Shown piece by piece: positions 1 through 8,227 of a stretch of DNA of 30,364 nt. A model generated the notes under the pieces. The model ran no database searches and had not been told where the DNA came from. It saw only the letters and a program-made list of their open reading frames with translations. The DNA lies in contig JAJDBA010000273.1 in the NCBI GenBank assembly GCA_029261675.1, positions 1-30,364 on the forward strand, in the 5' to 3' direction. Every line of letters starts with the position of its first letter. Position 1 is the first letter of the stretch. The stretch comes from Nitrospinaceae bacterium. Its GTDB lineage: Bacteria > Nitrospinota > Nitrospinia > Nitrospinales > VA-1. The translations under genes were made by a program, and so were the position numbers.

Positions 1-523
1 GGTCCATAATGGCAATACCGTTCCACGCGCCCAAGATACCGATCAATGCAGCAATGGATGAAATCGCATCGGTGCGATGGTGCCAGGCATTAGCGATTAG
101 CGAAGGACTCTTTGAGGCTTCGCCGACTTTGCGAGTGTAGTGGTACAAACCTTCATTAATAATGACAGAAAGAGTTGCGATGGCGGCCGCTAGCCAGCCC
201 GGGGTTTTATCTGTATTTTGGGTCATCATCTCCCAGGCTTCATAGGCCACTCCCAACCCCGTGACAATAATCAGCAGTCCTACCACTGTAGTGCCTATGG
301 TCTCGGCTCGCCCATGACCATAGGGATGATTTTTATCAGGAGGTAATTGCCCCACGCCATGTGAGAAATAAACAACCCCATCGGTAATGAGATCGGATAA
401 AGAATGGAAAGCATCCGCAACTAGAGCCACGCTGTTGCCAAAAACTCCTCCGACAAATTTAATAAGAGAAAGGAAGAGGTTGGCTGCAACTCCTACGGTA
501 ATGACTTTGGTTCCAGATGTCAT
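1..523 (-). CDS. Cation diffusion facilitator (CDF) family metal transporter, partial (C-terminus cut by window edge)
   Basis: The reverse strand from the ATG at 523 is open for 174 codons to the window edge, so the N-terminal membrane half of the protein is present and the cytoplasmic C-terminal domain is missing. CDF proteins export Zn2+, Co2+, Fe2+ or Cd2+ across the inner membrane by proton antiport. Visible hallmarks are a hydrophobic helix at residues 8-30, the HxxxD metal site of TM2 (H40, D44 in AFHSLSD), the HPYGHGR loop near 66-72, and a second HxxxD in TM5 (H148, D152 in NAWHHRTD). The HxxxD/HxxxD pairing is commonly linked to Zn/Cd-type members, but the substrate is not settled. 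The start lies 6 bp beyond the mutY stop, so it is probably cotranscribed with mutY. No strong Shine-Dalgarno is visible. Confidence 0.88.
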   Translation of the reverse strand, partial: MTSGTKVITVGVAANLFLSLIKFVGGVFGNSVALVADAFHSLSDLITDGVVYFSHGVGQLPPDKNHPYGHGRAETIGTTVVGLLIIVTGLGVAYEAWEMMTQNTDKTPGWLAAAIATLSVIINEGLYHYTRKVGEASKSPSLIANAWHHRTDAISSIAALIGILGAWNGIAIMD

Positions 524-529
524 GGGTTA

Positions 530-1609
530 TCAGGAGTTCTTGTTTAATAATTTTATTATTCTAACATTTGCCGCAGGGAAGGGGTATTGCTCCAATTCAT
601 CTGGTTTTACCCATTTCCAGTCATCACATGCAGAAGGGGAGAGCGTCCCTGAATGCATTTGGCATTGGAAGACATGAAGCGTTACCTGAAAGCGAGTATA
701 GCTATGGCGGTGAGTCATCAGTTTTTCTCCAATACGGATATTAACTCCAAGCTCTTCTTTGATTTCCCGACGCAAACATTCTGTTTCTGTTTCACCCGAT
801 TCCATTTTTCCGCCAGGAAATTCCCAGAGTCCCCCCATTAATCCTTTGGCCTTGCGTTTTTGAATGTAGACAAGCCCCTTTTTAAAAATTACTGCTGCGC
901 TGACGTGAACCTTGGATATTTTGATAGTGGTCTTTGGGGGTGGAAAAAGATCCTGTTTGCTAGATTGATTAGCTTCGCAAAGTCGTTTGAGGGGGCACTT
1001 TTCGCATATAGGTTTTTTGGGCAGGCAGATAGTGGCACCCAACTCCATGAAAGCCTGATTGAAATCACCACATCTTTTTTCAGGAAGCAAATCTTCCATT
1101 GTGCTCCAGAGTCGCGTCTCTGATTTTTTGTTATTGCCATTTTCATTTAACAGCATCAATCGTGATAACACACGTTTTACATTGCCATCCAAGACAGGGA
1201 CCCTTTTGTCAAAAGCGATACTCAAGACGGCCCCGGCTGTGTAACGTCCGACACCGGGCAGTTCTAGAATCTTTTCCATTGAGTCAGGAACTTTGCCGTT
1301 AAATTCGTGTTGGATATGAATAGCAGAATTTCTCAAGTTTCTGGCACGCGAATAATACCCGAGACCTTCCCAATGCTTAAGTACTTTTGTTTCGCTTGCA
1401 GCGGCTAGCTTTATAGCTGTTGGGAAGGACTTCATCCATTTTTCATAATATGGGATGACTGTTTTTACCTGTGTTTGTTGCAGCATAAATTCTGAGACGA
1501 GAATTCGATAAGGGTCCTGGTTTTTGCGCCAGGGCATATCGCGTTTTTGCTCGTCATACCAACTCAATAGCCGTGATTGCAAAGTTTTGATTTTTTTTTG
1601 TGCGATCAT
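530..1609 (-). CDS. mutY: A/G-specific adenine DNA glycosylase MutY with C-terminal Nudix-like domain
   Basis: MutY removes adenine mispaired with 8-oxoguanine in base excision repair. From the ATG at 1609 (359 aa) it shows the catalytic Glu40 in SEFMLQQTQV, a helix-hairpin-helix LPGVGRYTAG near 117-126, and the catalytic Asp141 in DGNVKRVLSR. The [4Fe-4S] cysteines are C195, C202, C205 and C211 (C-x6-C-x2-C-x5-C). The C-terminal domain at about 235-355 resembles MutT and retains a full Nudix box (residues 267-289, G-x5-E-x7-REIKEELGV), which in MutY recognises 8-oxoG. The fully conserved box leaves open whether hydrolase activity also remains. A TTG at 1621 would add four residues. Neither start has a clear ribosome site, and the ATG is preferred. 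The gene precedes the CDF gene in the leftward direction. Confidence 0.95.
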   Translation of the reverse strand: MIAQKKIKTLQSRLLSWYDEQKRDMPWRKNQDPYRILVSEFMLQQTQVKTVIPYYEKWMKSFPTAIKLAAASETKVLKHWEGLGYYSRARNLRNSAIHIQHEFNGKVPDSMEKILELPGVGRYTAGAVLSIAFDKRVPVLDGNVKRVLSRLMLLNENGNNKKSETRLWSTMEDLLPEKRCGDFNQAFMELGATICLPKKPICEKCPLKRLCEANQSSKQDLFPPPKTTIKISKVHVSAAVIFKKGLVYIQKRKAKGLMGGLWEFPGGKMESGETETECLRREIKEELGVNIRIGEKLMTHRHSYTRFQVTLHVFQCQMHSGTLSPSACDDWKWVKPDELEQYPFPAANVRIIKLLNKNS

Positions 1610-1722
1610 AATAGAAGGCAAGATACTAGGGAAAATGCGTACTGACTTAATATCAGCGTGTTCGGCTAATAATTGGGGTCTGCGGCTCTAGCTAGAGGTT
1701 TTTTTGGTTTCTATTTAGCGGT

Positions 1723-2361
1723 TCAAACCCCTTGGGTCTCCTTGCTCCAGATTATTTTATGCAATTGGGTTTGTAGGCGAACGGGGAGCCGGTCTTCAAG
1801 AATCCATTTGACCATTTCTTTCAACTCAAGTTTGTCATAAACAGGGGAAAACAGAATAGGAGCGATTTCATTGATCTTATATTTTTTTATTAAGTCTCGG
1901 CTCCATTCATAATCTTGTCGATTTAGGATTACGAATTTTACCTCGTCGTGAGGGGCAAGGAGTTTCAAATTGTCCAAGTTGTTTTTCTCATTCTCACCGC
2001 TACCGGGGCATTTTAAATCCATAATCTTTATTACATCACGAGGTACTTTTTCCAATGACAAAGAACCTCCCGTTTCCAGCATGACTTGATATCGACTTTC
2101 TAGAAGTGCATTCATTAAGGAATAGACGCCTTCTTGCATCAACGGTTCGCCGCCGGTGATTTCAACAAGGTTAACTCCAAATTTCCCTACTTCTTTGAGT
2201 GTTTCATCAATACTCTGGGTTTTTCCATCATGGAAGGCATAGGCCGTGTCACACCAGACGCAACGAAGGTTGCATCCGGTCAATCGAATGAAAACACAGG
2301 GCAATCCCGTATATGAGGATTCTCCCTGAACGCTCAAATAAATTTCGTTAATTTTAATCAT
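1723..2361 (-). CDS. queE: 7-carboxy-7-deazaguanine synthase QueE (radical SAM)
   Basis: QueE converts 6-carboxytetrahydropterin to 7-carboxy-7-deazaguanine, the ring-contraction step of preQ0/queuosine synthesis. The 212-residue product begins with the family's N-terminal signature (INEIYLSVQGESSYTG). The radical-SAM cluster motif is C30-x3-C34-x2-C37 (TGCNLRCVWCD), and the SAM-binding EITGGEPL lies near residues 68-75. Length is normal for the family. The partner gene queC lies about 17 kb away at 19385-20074, so the pathway is split on this chromosome. queD and queF are not in the window. The ATG at 2361 follows the histidine-kinase stop by 51 bp, and the two could share a transcript. Confidence 0.95.
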   Translation of the reverse strand: MIKINEIYLSVQGESSYTGLPCVFIRLTGCNLRCVWCDTAYAFHDGKTQSIDETLKEVGKFGVNLVEITGGEPLMQEGVYSLMNALLESRYQVMLETGGSLSLEKVPRDVIKIMDLKCPGSGENEKNNLDNLKLLAPHDEVKFVILNRQDYEWSRDLIKKYKINEIAPILFSPVYDKLELKEMVKWILEDRLPVRLQTQLHKIIWSKETQGV

Positions 2362-2412
2362 TTCATAAGTATTGTAGCAAGACGAGTCCTGAGTAGAAAG
2401 TATAGCGCGCTA

Positions 2413-3897
2413 TCAAGTTTCTCGAGCCTGTTTTAAGGGTAAAACAATAATAAAGGTAGAACCTTCTCCTAAAGAACTTTTTGCTGTAATTGAGCCGCCG
2501 TGGCGTTCGATTATTCTTTTGCAAATGGAAAGCCCCATTCCTGTCCCATCATATTCGCTTCTTCCAACTAGTCGTTCAAGAGGTTTGAAAGCTTTTTCCA
2601 TATATTTTTGATTAAATCCGATGCCATTATCTTTAACAAATATTTTGCAAACGGGATTTTCGTTGGAACAGTGAGATGATTTCGATGTGATTTCAATGAC
2701 AGGTGGGTTTCCATTTTTTTGAAACTTCAGTGAATTCCCAATCAAATTTGTGAAAACCTGCTGTATTTGAAAGGGATGAATTTCTACTTCAGGTAAAGAG
2801 CCCAATTGGATTTTTCCTTTTGACTTTCTAATTTTGAATTCCAAATCCTGCAATACTTGTCGGATGACGTCATCCAATTTAATCGGATGAAATTCATAAT
2901 CTGTTTGTGCAATCACTTTGGAATAGTCTAGAAGATCGGAAATCAAAAGGCTCATTCTTTGCGATGCGTTCTGCATTCTTTTAAGGTATTCGGAGCCTTT
3001 CTCACTAGAGAAATTAGGATTGGAACTTAAAAGAAATTGCTCAAGCCGATCGCCAAAGGTTACAATTTTCCTTAAGGGTTCATTAAAGTCATGCGAAGCG
3101 ATATAGATAAAGTCTTTAAGTTCACTATTTCTCTTCTCAAGCTCCTTGGAGTGCCTTTGAAGTTCCCCAGAGTTTTTTTCAAGATTGTTGACGACATGAT
3201 TGATTTCATCGATCAAGCGGTTATAAGCAGTGCATAGTTCTGCAACTTCATCTTTGCTTTCGGTTTGAATGGGAGGCATTTTTTGACCGGGAGAAAATTT
3301 TTGCGCCGCTTCTTTTAACTTTATTATATCCTTTGTGAGTATCTGGCTTAGCGTTGCTATTAAAAGAGTGCTAATCAAAAGTATCACCATACATACAAGC
3401 AAAGTTCTAGCCTTCGCAGTATGCATTTGACCCTGCAAATTTTCCAATGAATATCCAATGATTAAATTCCCAAATTTTTCTTTTTCGAAATGAATGGGTG
3501 TTGAAAAAAAACAGACATTCCCGACATGAAACAATTTGTTTTTATGGATAGATGTGGGTAGATCGAGTTTTATCCCGCTTGGATTGAAGGAAGAGATGAT
3601 GTTATCCTGTTCGTCAAAGATTCCCAAATAAGATAGGTCGGGATTTTTCTTCATCCTCTCTACGGATTGAATGAGCGCGGTGAAATCCAAGAATTTAAAG
3701 CTTGCTCCAATGGTGGTGGCAAAGACCGCACCGATTTCCTGAACTTTGTTCCCTAATCGTTCATTAGCCTCTTTTTCCTGCTGTTGCGTAGAATAAAATG
3801 CGATAAAGGAAATCGTTAGAATCAAGGTCAACATGGAGCAAAACATAAACTTTGATCGTATTGACCATCTGGTGAAGTTTTCTATTAGAAAATGCAC
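2413..3897 (-). CDS. Membrane-bound sensor histidine kinase (orphan)
   Basis: This is a 494-residue signalling kinase. TM1 (about 16-35) and TM2 (about 163-186) flank a ~125-residue periplasmic sensor whose ligand I cannot name. A HAMP-like linker and coiled coil span about 187-262. The HisKA H-box is IASHDFNEPLRKI with phospho-acceptor His269, a form common in phytochrome-type kinases. The ATPase domain has an N-box (N384/N387), the G1 box DNGIGF (D423) and the G2 box GTGMGLS (451-457). The start is a GTG at 3897 with no good ribosome site, so a slightly later start is possible. No response regulator gene lies beside it; queE is downstream on the same strand and a divergent flavoprotein gene lies upstream. 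Confidence 0.92.
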   Translation of the reverse strand: MHFLIENFTRWSIRSKFMFCSMLTLILTISFIAFYSTQQQEKEANERLGNKVQEIGAVFATTIGASFKFLDFTALIQSVERMKKNPDLSYLGIFDEQDNIISSFNPSGIKLDLPTSIHKNKLFHVGNVCFFSTPIHFEKEKFGNLIIGYSLENLQGQMHTAKARTLLVCMVILLISTLLIATLSQILTKDIIKLKEAAQKFSPGQKMPPIQTESKDEVAELCTAYNRLIDEINHVVNNLEKNSGELQRHSKELEKRNSELKDFIYIASHDFNEPLRKIVTFGDRLEQFLLSSNPNFSSEKGSEYLKRMQNASQRMSLLISDLLDYSKVIAQTDYEFHPIKLDDVIRQVLQDLEFKIRKSKGKIQLGSLPEVEIHPFQIQQVFTNLIGNSLKFQKNGNPPVIEITSKSSHCSNENPVCKIFVKDNGIGFNQKYMEKAFKPLERLVGRSEYDGTGMGLSICKRIIERHGGSITAKSSLGEGSTFIIVLPLKQARET

Positions 3898-4058
3898 GGG
3901 AATAAAGGAGCCTTATAATTTAGTTGATGCTGATATGGAAATATATCGAACAGAAAATATTTTGGCTTTTATCTGGATTTAAAAATATCTATATGGAATT
4001 GGTCTGCAAATTAAGCTATTTTAATTTTACAATATTTATTGATAGGGGGATATTTTAA

Positions 4059-4601
4059 TTGAGTAAATTCTATACAGAGTTGGATGGGAAATTACAGGAA
4101 TTTATAACTAACCAGAAAATATTTTTTGTGGGCACAGCAGGTCAAGAAAGCCGTGTCAATGTTTCTCCAAAAGGGATGGACAGTCTTCGAATTCTGAATG
4201 AAAATCAGTTGATATGGCTCAATCTCACTGGAAGTGGTAACGAAACGGCGGCTCATTTGCTGGAGCTACCTCGTATGACACTCATGTTCTGCTCGTTTGA
4301 AGGGAAACCGCTGATTTTGAGAGTTTATGGAAAAGCCAGAGCTGTTCATCCAAGAGATGAAGAATGGTCGCAGTGGATTGCCCGATTCCCCAAATATCCT
4401 GGCTCGCGACAAATATTTTTGCTTGATATCGAATCTGCGCAAACCTCATGTGGGTTTGCTGTCCCGAACTACCAACACCAGGAAGATCGTGGTGACCTTA
4501 TTTATTGGACGGATAAAATTGGTGAAGAGGGCGTGAAAAAATACTGGGAAGAAAAAAACCAAGTCAGTATTGACGGCAAGCCCACCGAGATTTTTAAGTA
4601 A
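4059..4601 (+). CDS. Pyridoxamine 5'-phosphate oxidase-like FMN-binding protein
   Basis: The 180-residue protein resembles the PNPOx-like split-barrel family, which binds FMN (sometimes F420 or heme). Typical features are the N-terminal segment with FVGTAG followed by VNVSPKGMDSLRIL, then WLNLTGSGNETAAHL and RMTLMFCSFEGKPLILRVYGKA. Members of this subfamily are usually annotated as pyridoxamine 5'-phosphate oxidase family proteins and their substrates are mostly unknown, so I do not assign a reaction. The start is a TTG at 4059, chosen because an AGGGGGA ribosome site sits at 4044-4050, 8 bp upstream. A TACAAT at 4028-4033 could be its -10 element. It is divergent from the histidine kinase across 161 bp of AT-rich DNA and stands alone. 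Confidence 0.85.
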   Translation: MSKFYTELDGKLQEFITNQKIFFVGTAGQESRVNVSPKGMDSLRILNENQLIWLNLTGSGNETAAHLLELPRMTLMFCSFEGKPLILRVYGKARAVHPRDEEWSQWIARFPKYPGSRQIFLLDIESAQTSCGFAVPNYQHQEDRGDLIYWTDKIGEEGVKKYWEEKNQVSIDGKPTEIFK

Positions 4602-4647
4602 AATGTGATTGAATCTGGAACGGCAACTGAGGGAAGATGATTTTTTG

Positions 4648-6066
4648 TTAAATGCCGAGTCGGTTGGTTAGAATACGAGTTCCCATACGTGCTTTAGCGG
4701 TGAAGTCGGCCCAAGATCTTAATTTGGTGATTTGCTTCATAAGATAGGTGGGGCTGCGATAGAACCTTGCGTGGCATTCATCCTGAAGTTCCCGCAATTC
4801 TTCTTCAGAGAAATCTTTGTTCCAGAATTTAATTTTAAAATCAGCAGATGGGTTTTCCGCAAACTCCTGCCAGTAATCTTCTGGAACGATTCCCTCCTGC
4901 AACATTTGGAAATAAAGTTCTACTTTAGGATAGGGTGTGCAGATGGAAAATTGTGCGTAATCGGGTTTCAACTTTTTCGCAAAGTCTACGGTTTCGAACA
5001 TTTCTTCTTTGGTTTCGTGAGGAATACCGATCATCATGTAAGCGAAGAACCCAATGCCTGCATCCCGCGTCATTTTACAGGCGCGTTCCACTTTCTCCGG
5101 GGTCTGGCCTTTCTGTAGATACTTGAGGTGTTTCGGGCTGGCCGATTCTATTCCAAAATGAATTCGATAACAGCCTGCACGTTTCAACGCCGCGACAACT
5201 TCTTCATTGATGGTGTCAACACGAGCAGAAATTTTGAAATGGATTTTAATGCCGCGCTCGACAATGAGATCGCAAATGGCCAGAACATTTTTTTTGTCAA
5301 TGGTGATTGTGTCGTCTACAAAGAAAAGATCATCGACTCCCATTTTTGCCAGTTGCTCAACTTCATCGACCACGCTTTCCGGGCTGCGAATGCGAAACTT
5401 GGTTTTGCGAATATCGCAGAACGAGCAAGCCGCTGGGCAACCGCGTGTTGCTTGAATGGTGAAAAACTGCCTGCCTTCGCCGATGATATGTTTGTAGCTG
5501 CCAATATCTACCAAGTGTCGTGCCGGAAAGGGTAGTTCGTTTAGATCCAATAGTTCCGTTTCAGCAGGGTTGACATGCTCTTCCCCATTTGCTTTGTAGC
5601 CGAGGCCGTTGATGGATTTTAAAGATCCGTTATTTTCCAGTGCTTGAATCAAGCTGGTAAAAATCTTTTCACCTTCACCAAACACCACATAATCGATTTC
5701 CGGCAGATGCAGGGTTTCTTTAGCGTATAAATTCACATGCGGTCCACCGAGGCAAACTTTAAGATTTGGGTTTTCCTGTTTGAGAACACGCGCGGTGTGT
5801 AAGGCATCCAGTAGGTTGAATGTCATGATGCTCATGGCGACCATATCAGGCTGAATTTCTTTCACACGCCGAGACAGTTCTTCCTGAGAAACATTTTCAG
5901 GAGGACAATCGATGAAATCAGGGCGGTTGCCTGTTTCGCGCTCATAATAAGCCGCGACATAGAGCAATCCCAGTTTTGGGTAATAGCCTTTTCCACCTTC
6001 AAGTGCTTTTGGCACCGAAGATTCAAGGGAGATAGTTTCGGGTGGGACGAGGAATAAAATTTTCAT
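4648..6066 (-). CDS. B12-binding-domain radical SAM protein of unknown substrate
   Basis: The 472-residue protein has the two-domain layout of the BchE-like cobalamin-dependent radical SAM class. A Rossmann-like B12-binding region covers about 1-150 (ILFLVPPE at the start; CLGGPHVNLY near 105-114; VVFGEGE near 127-133). A radical SAM core follows with C210-x3-C214-x2-C217 (TRGCPAACSFC). The classical DxHxxG cobalamin-ligand motif is not seen in the N-terminal domain, as is common in this class. The C-terminal region (about 400-472) is rich in charged residues. Family members include ring-forming, methylating and lipid-modifying enzymes, and the sequence alone does not choose among them. Neighbours (a flavoprotein and a dehydrogenase on the opposite strand) give no firm clue. 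Confidence 0.88.
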   Translation of the reverse strand: MKILFLVPPETISLESSVPKALEGGKGYYPKLGLLYVAAYYERETGNRPDFIDCPPENVSQEELSRRVKEIQPDMVAMSIMTFNLLDALHTARVLKQENPNLKVCLGGPHVNLYAKETLHLPEIDYVVFGEGEKIFTSLIQALENNGSLKSINGLGYKANGEEHVNPAETELLDLNELPFPARHLVDIGSYKHIIGEGRQFFTIQATRGCPAACSFCDIRKTKFRIRSPESVVDEVEQLAKMGVDDLFFVDDTITIDKKNVLAICDLIVERGIKIHFKISARVDTINEEVVAALKRAGCYRIHFGIESASPKHLKYLQKGQTPEKVERACKMTRDAGIGFFAYMMIGIPHETKEEMFETVDFAKKLKPDYAQFSICTPYPKVELYFQMLQEGIVPEDYWQEFAENPSADFKIKFWNKDFSEEELRELQDECHARFYRSPTYLMKQITKLRSWADFTAKARMGTRILTNRLGI

Positions 6067-6139
6067 GGGCTTGAAGCACTTTTTCCTTTAAAATCAGACT
6101 CTTATTTTACCACAGATAATTTTGAAAGGACGGTCTAGA

Positions 6140-7111
6140 GTGAAGCCTGTCGTCACAGTCACCAATTTGTTTCCTGAAAAAGCGTTGGAAAAGCTAAGCA
6201 CTCATTGTGATTTGAGAACCAATCAAACGGATCATTCGCCTTCGGCTTCGGAATTAGAAAAAATAGCTTCCGAAAGCGTTGTTATGATCACTTACTTATC
6301 GGACAAAATTGGCCCGGGCATTATAGATAAAGGTCCAAATTTAAAGCTCATTGCCAATTATGGAGCCGGATTTAACAATATTGACGTGACTTACGCTGCT
6401 AATCATGGAATCTGGGTCACCAACACCCCCGGAGTTTTACACGAAACCACCGCCGATCTGACTTGGGCGATGATCTTGGGAGCGGCGCGCAACATTGTTC
6501 CTGCTGAGCGATTTACTCGCGACAATCGTTTCAAAGGATGGTCTGCAAAAATGTATCTGGGGGGAGATGTTTATGGCAAGACCCTGGGTGTGATCGGTTG
6601 CGGAGAGATAGGTTCGGCGGTAGCCCGACGAGCGTCTGGATTTAATATGAAAGTTCTCTATTGCAATAGAAACCGCATGACTGCCGAAAAAGAAGATTCA
6701 TTGAATGCTCAATTTACAGCGCTGGAAGATTTGTTGCGCCAATCTGATTTTGTGACGGTGCATGCACCGCTCACAGAGGAAACAAAATATATGATTGGCA
6801 AAGAACAGCTATTGATGATGAAACCCACCGCATATTTAATTCATACCGCACGCGGTAAAGTGGTCGATGATGCGGCATTGGTTGAAGTGTTGAAAGACGG
6901 AAAAATTGCAGGTGCCGCATTAGATGTTTATGAAAACGAACCGGCTCTTACCGAGGGTATGACAGAACTGGAAAACCTGATGCTTCTGCCTCATATTGGC
7001 AGTGCAAGTTTTGAAACCCGCGATCGCATGGCGGATCTTCTGGTGGATAATGTGTTAGATGTTTTAGGCGGAAAAACTCCGCCTTGTCTGGTGCCGGGGT
7101 GGGGGAAATAG
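6140..7111 (+). CDS. D-isomer-specific 2-hydroxyacid dehydrogenase (glyoxylate/hydroxypyruvate reductase-like)
   Basis: NAD(P)-dependent reduction of a 2-keto acid, most likely glyoxylate or hydroxypyruvate, is inferred from overall similarity. Visible features with a 323-aa product are the substrate-site loop NYGAGFNNID (about 73-82), the Rossmann glycines GVIGCGEIG (about 150-158), the catalytic Arg238 in HTARGKVVDD, the DVYENEP acidic motif (about 262-268), and the catalytic His285 in LLPHIGSAS. The GTG at 6140 is preferred because AAAGGA at 6125-6130 is correctly placed upstream and the product then starts at the usual first beta-strand. A TTG at 6122 would add six residues but has no ribosome site. 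It ends 2 bp before the convergent ychF stop. Substrate specificity is uncertain. Confidence 0.9.
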   Translation: MKPVVTVTNLFPEKALEKLSTHCDLRTNQTDHSPSASELEKIASESVVMITYLSDKIGPGIIDKGPNLKLIANYGAGFNNIDVTYAANHGIWVTNTPGVLHETTADLTWAMILGAARNIVPAERFTRDNRFKGWSAKMYLGGDVYGKTLGVIGCGEIGSAVARRASGFNMKVLYCNRNRMTAEKEDSLNAQFTALEDLLRQSDFVTVHAPLTEETKYMIGKEQLLMMKPTAYLIHTARGKVVDDAALVEVLKDGKIAGAALDVYENEPALTEGMTELENLMLLPHIGSASFETRDRMADLLVDNVLDVLGGKTPPCLVPGWGK

Positions 7112-7113
7112 CT

Positions 7114-8211
7114 TCAAACGTTAAACCGAAAATGCATGATGTCGCCGTCTTGAACGACATAATCCTTACCTTCGACTCGTAGTTTGCCGGCTTCTTTAAT
7201 CGCTGCTTCGGTTTTGTATTTTTCCAAATCTTCGAGGGTATAAACTTCAGCACGGATAAAACCCTTTTCAAAATCTGTGTGAATAGCGCCTGCTGCTTGT
7301 GGGGCTTTCGAGTTTTTTGGAATTGTCCATGCCCGAGTCTCCTTTTCTCCTGCGGTGAAGTACGTAGAGAGATCCAGCAGTCCATAGCCAGTGGCGATCA
7401 TGCGGTCGAGCCCGGTTTCAGTAAGCCCCATTTCTTCCATAAACATTTGCTGTTCCTCAGGGTCTTCCATCTCCATAATTTCACCTTCGATTTTTCCAGC
7501 AAGCGCGACGACTACTGATCCATCTTCTTCGGCAATGGTTTTTACTTTCTGAACCAGTTCGTTATCCGTATCCCCCGGGTCCATCACATTGCAGATATAG
7601 AGAACGGGTTTTGCACTTAAGAGGGTCAGGCTTTTAACAAACTTTTGATCTTCATCAGAAAGTCCGGTAAGGGCTCGGGCAGGCCGACCATTATTAATGC
7701 CGTCGATCAGTTTTTTAAGAACTTCCATTTGCGAACGTGCTTCTTTGTCGCCGGATTTCGCAAGCTTCTCTATTTTAGTTTTTCGTCGATCTAGTGCTTC
7801 CATATCTGCAATCATAAGTTCGGTATTGATCGTGTCGATATCAGCCGCCGGGTCGATGACCTCGCTTACATGAGGGACATTGCCGTCCTCAAAACAACGC
7901 ACAACATGAGCTATGGCGTCAACCTCGCGAATATGACCGAGAAATTTATTGCCCAATCCTTCACCCTTGGATGCACCTTTAATCAAACCCGCGATGTCAA
8001 CGAACTCCATGGTTGTGGGAACGATTTTCTTTGTTTGGACATAGCTAGTGATGATGTCCAGACGTTTATCGGGAACAGGTACGATGCCGCTGTTTGGTTC
8101 GATGGTAGTGAAAGCGTAGTTTCCCGATTGTGCTTTGGTGCGTGTCAATGCGCCGAACAGAGTTGATTTGCCAGCATTTGGTAGGCCGACCAGGCCACAG
8201 GTGAATCCCAT
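7114..8211 (-). CDS. ychF: Redox-regulated ATPase YchF (Obg family)
   Basis: YchF (OLA1 in eukaryotes) is a universally conserved P-loop ATPase linked to ribosomes and oxidative-stress responses. The 365-residue length is normal for the family. Visible motifs are the P-loop GLPNAGKST (9-17), switch II DIAGLIKGASKGEGLGNKFL in which Obg-type glycines are conserved, and the non-canonical G4 region CNVMD associated with ATP rather than GTP preference. The C-terminal TGS domain ends in the typical DGDIMHFRFNV. It lies 16 bp downstream of narK on the same strand, probably last in a rng-lipoprotein-narK-ychF transcript. Confidence 0.97.
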   Translation of the reverse strand: MGFTCGLVGLPNAGKSTLFGALTRTKAQSGNYAFTTIEPNSGIVPVPDKRLDIITSYVQTKKIVPTTMEFVDIAGLIKGASKGEGLGNKFLGHIREVDAIAHVVRCFEDGNVPHVSEVIDPAADIDTINTELMIADMEALDRRKTKIEKLAKSGDKEARSQMEVLKKLIDGINNGRPARALTGLSDEDQKFVKSLTLLSAKPVLYICNVMDPGDTDNELVQKVKTIAEEDGSVVVALAGKIEGEIMEMEDPEEQQMFMEEMGLTETGLDRMIATGYGLLDLSTYFTAGEKETRAWTIPKNSKAPQAAGAIHTDFEKGFIRAEVYTLEDLEKYKTEAAIKEAGKLRVEGKDYVVQDGDIMHFRFNV

Positions 8212-8227
8212 TTGAAAAATGACTCCT

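Noticed and set aside
1686..1705. Palindrome CTCTAGCTAGAG followed by a T-run resembling a terminator
   Set aside because: The T-run is on the + strand where no rightward gene ends; the stem has almost no loop and the flanking genes run leftward.
2402..2413. 12-bp palindrome ATAGCGCGCTAT at the end of the histidine kinase gene
   Set aside because: It overlaps the stop codon, lacks a T-run and has no second copy nearby; no function can be argued.
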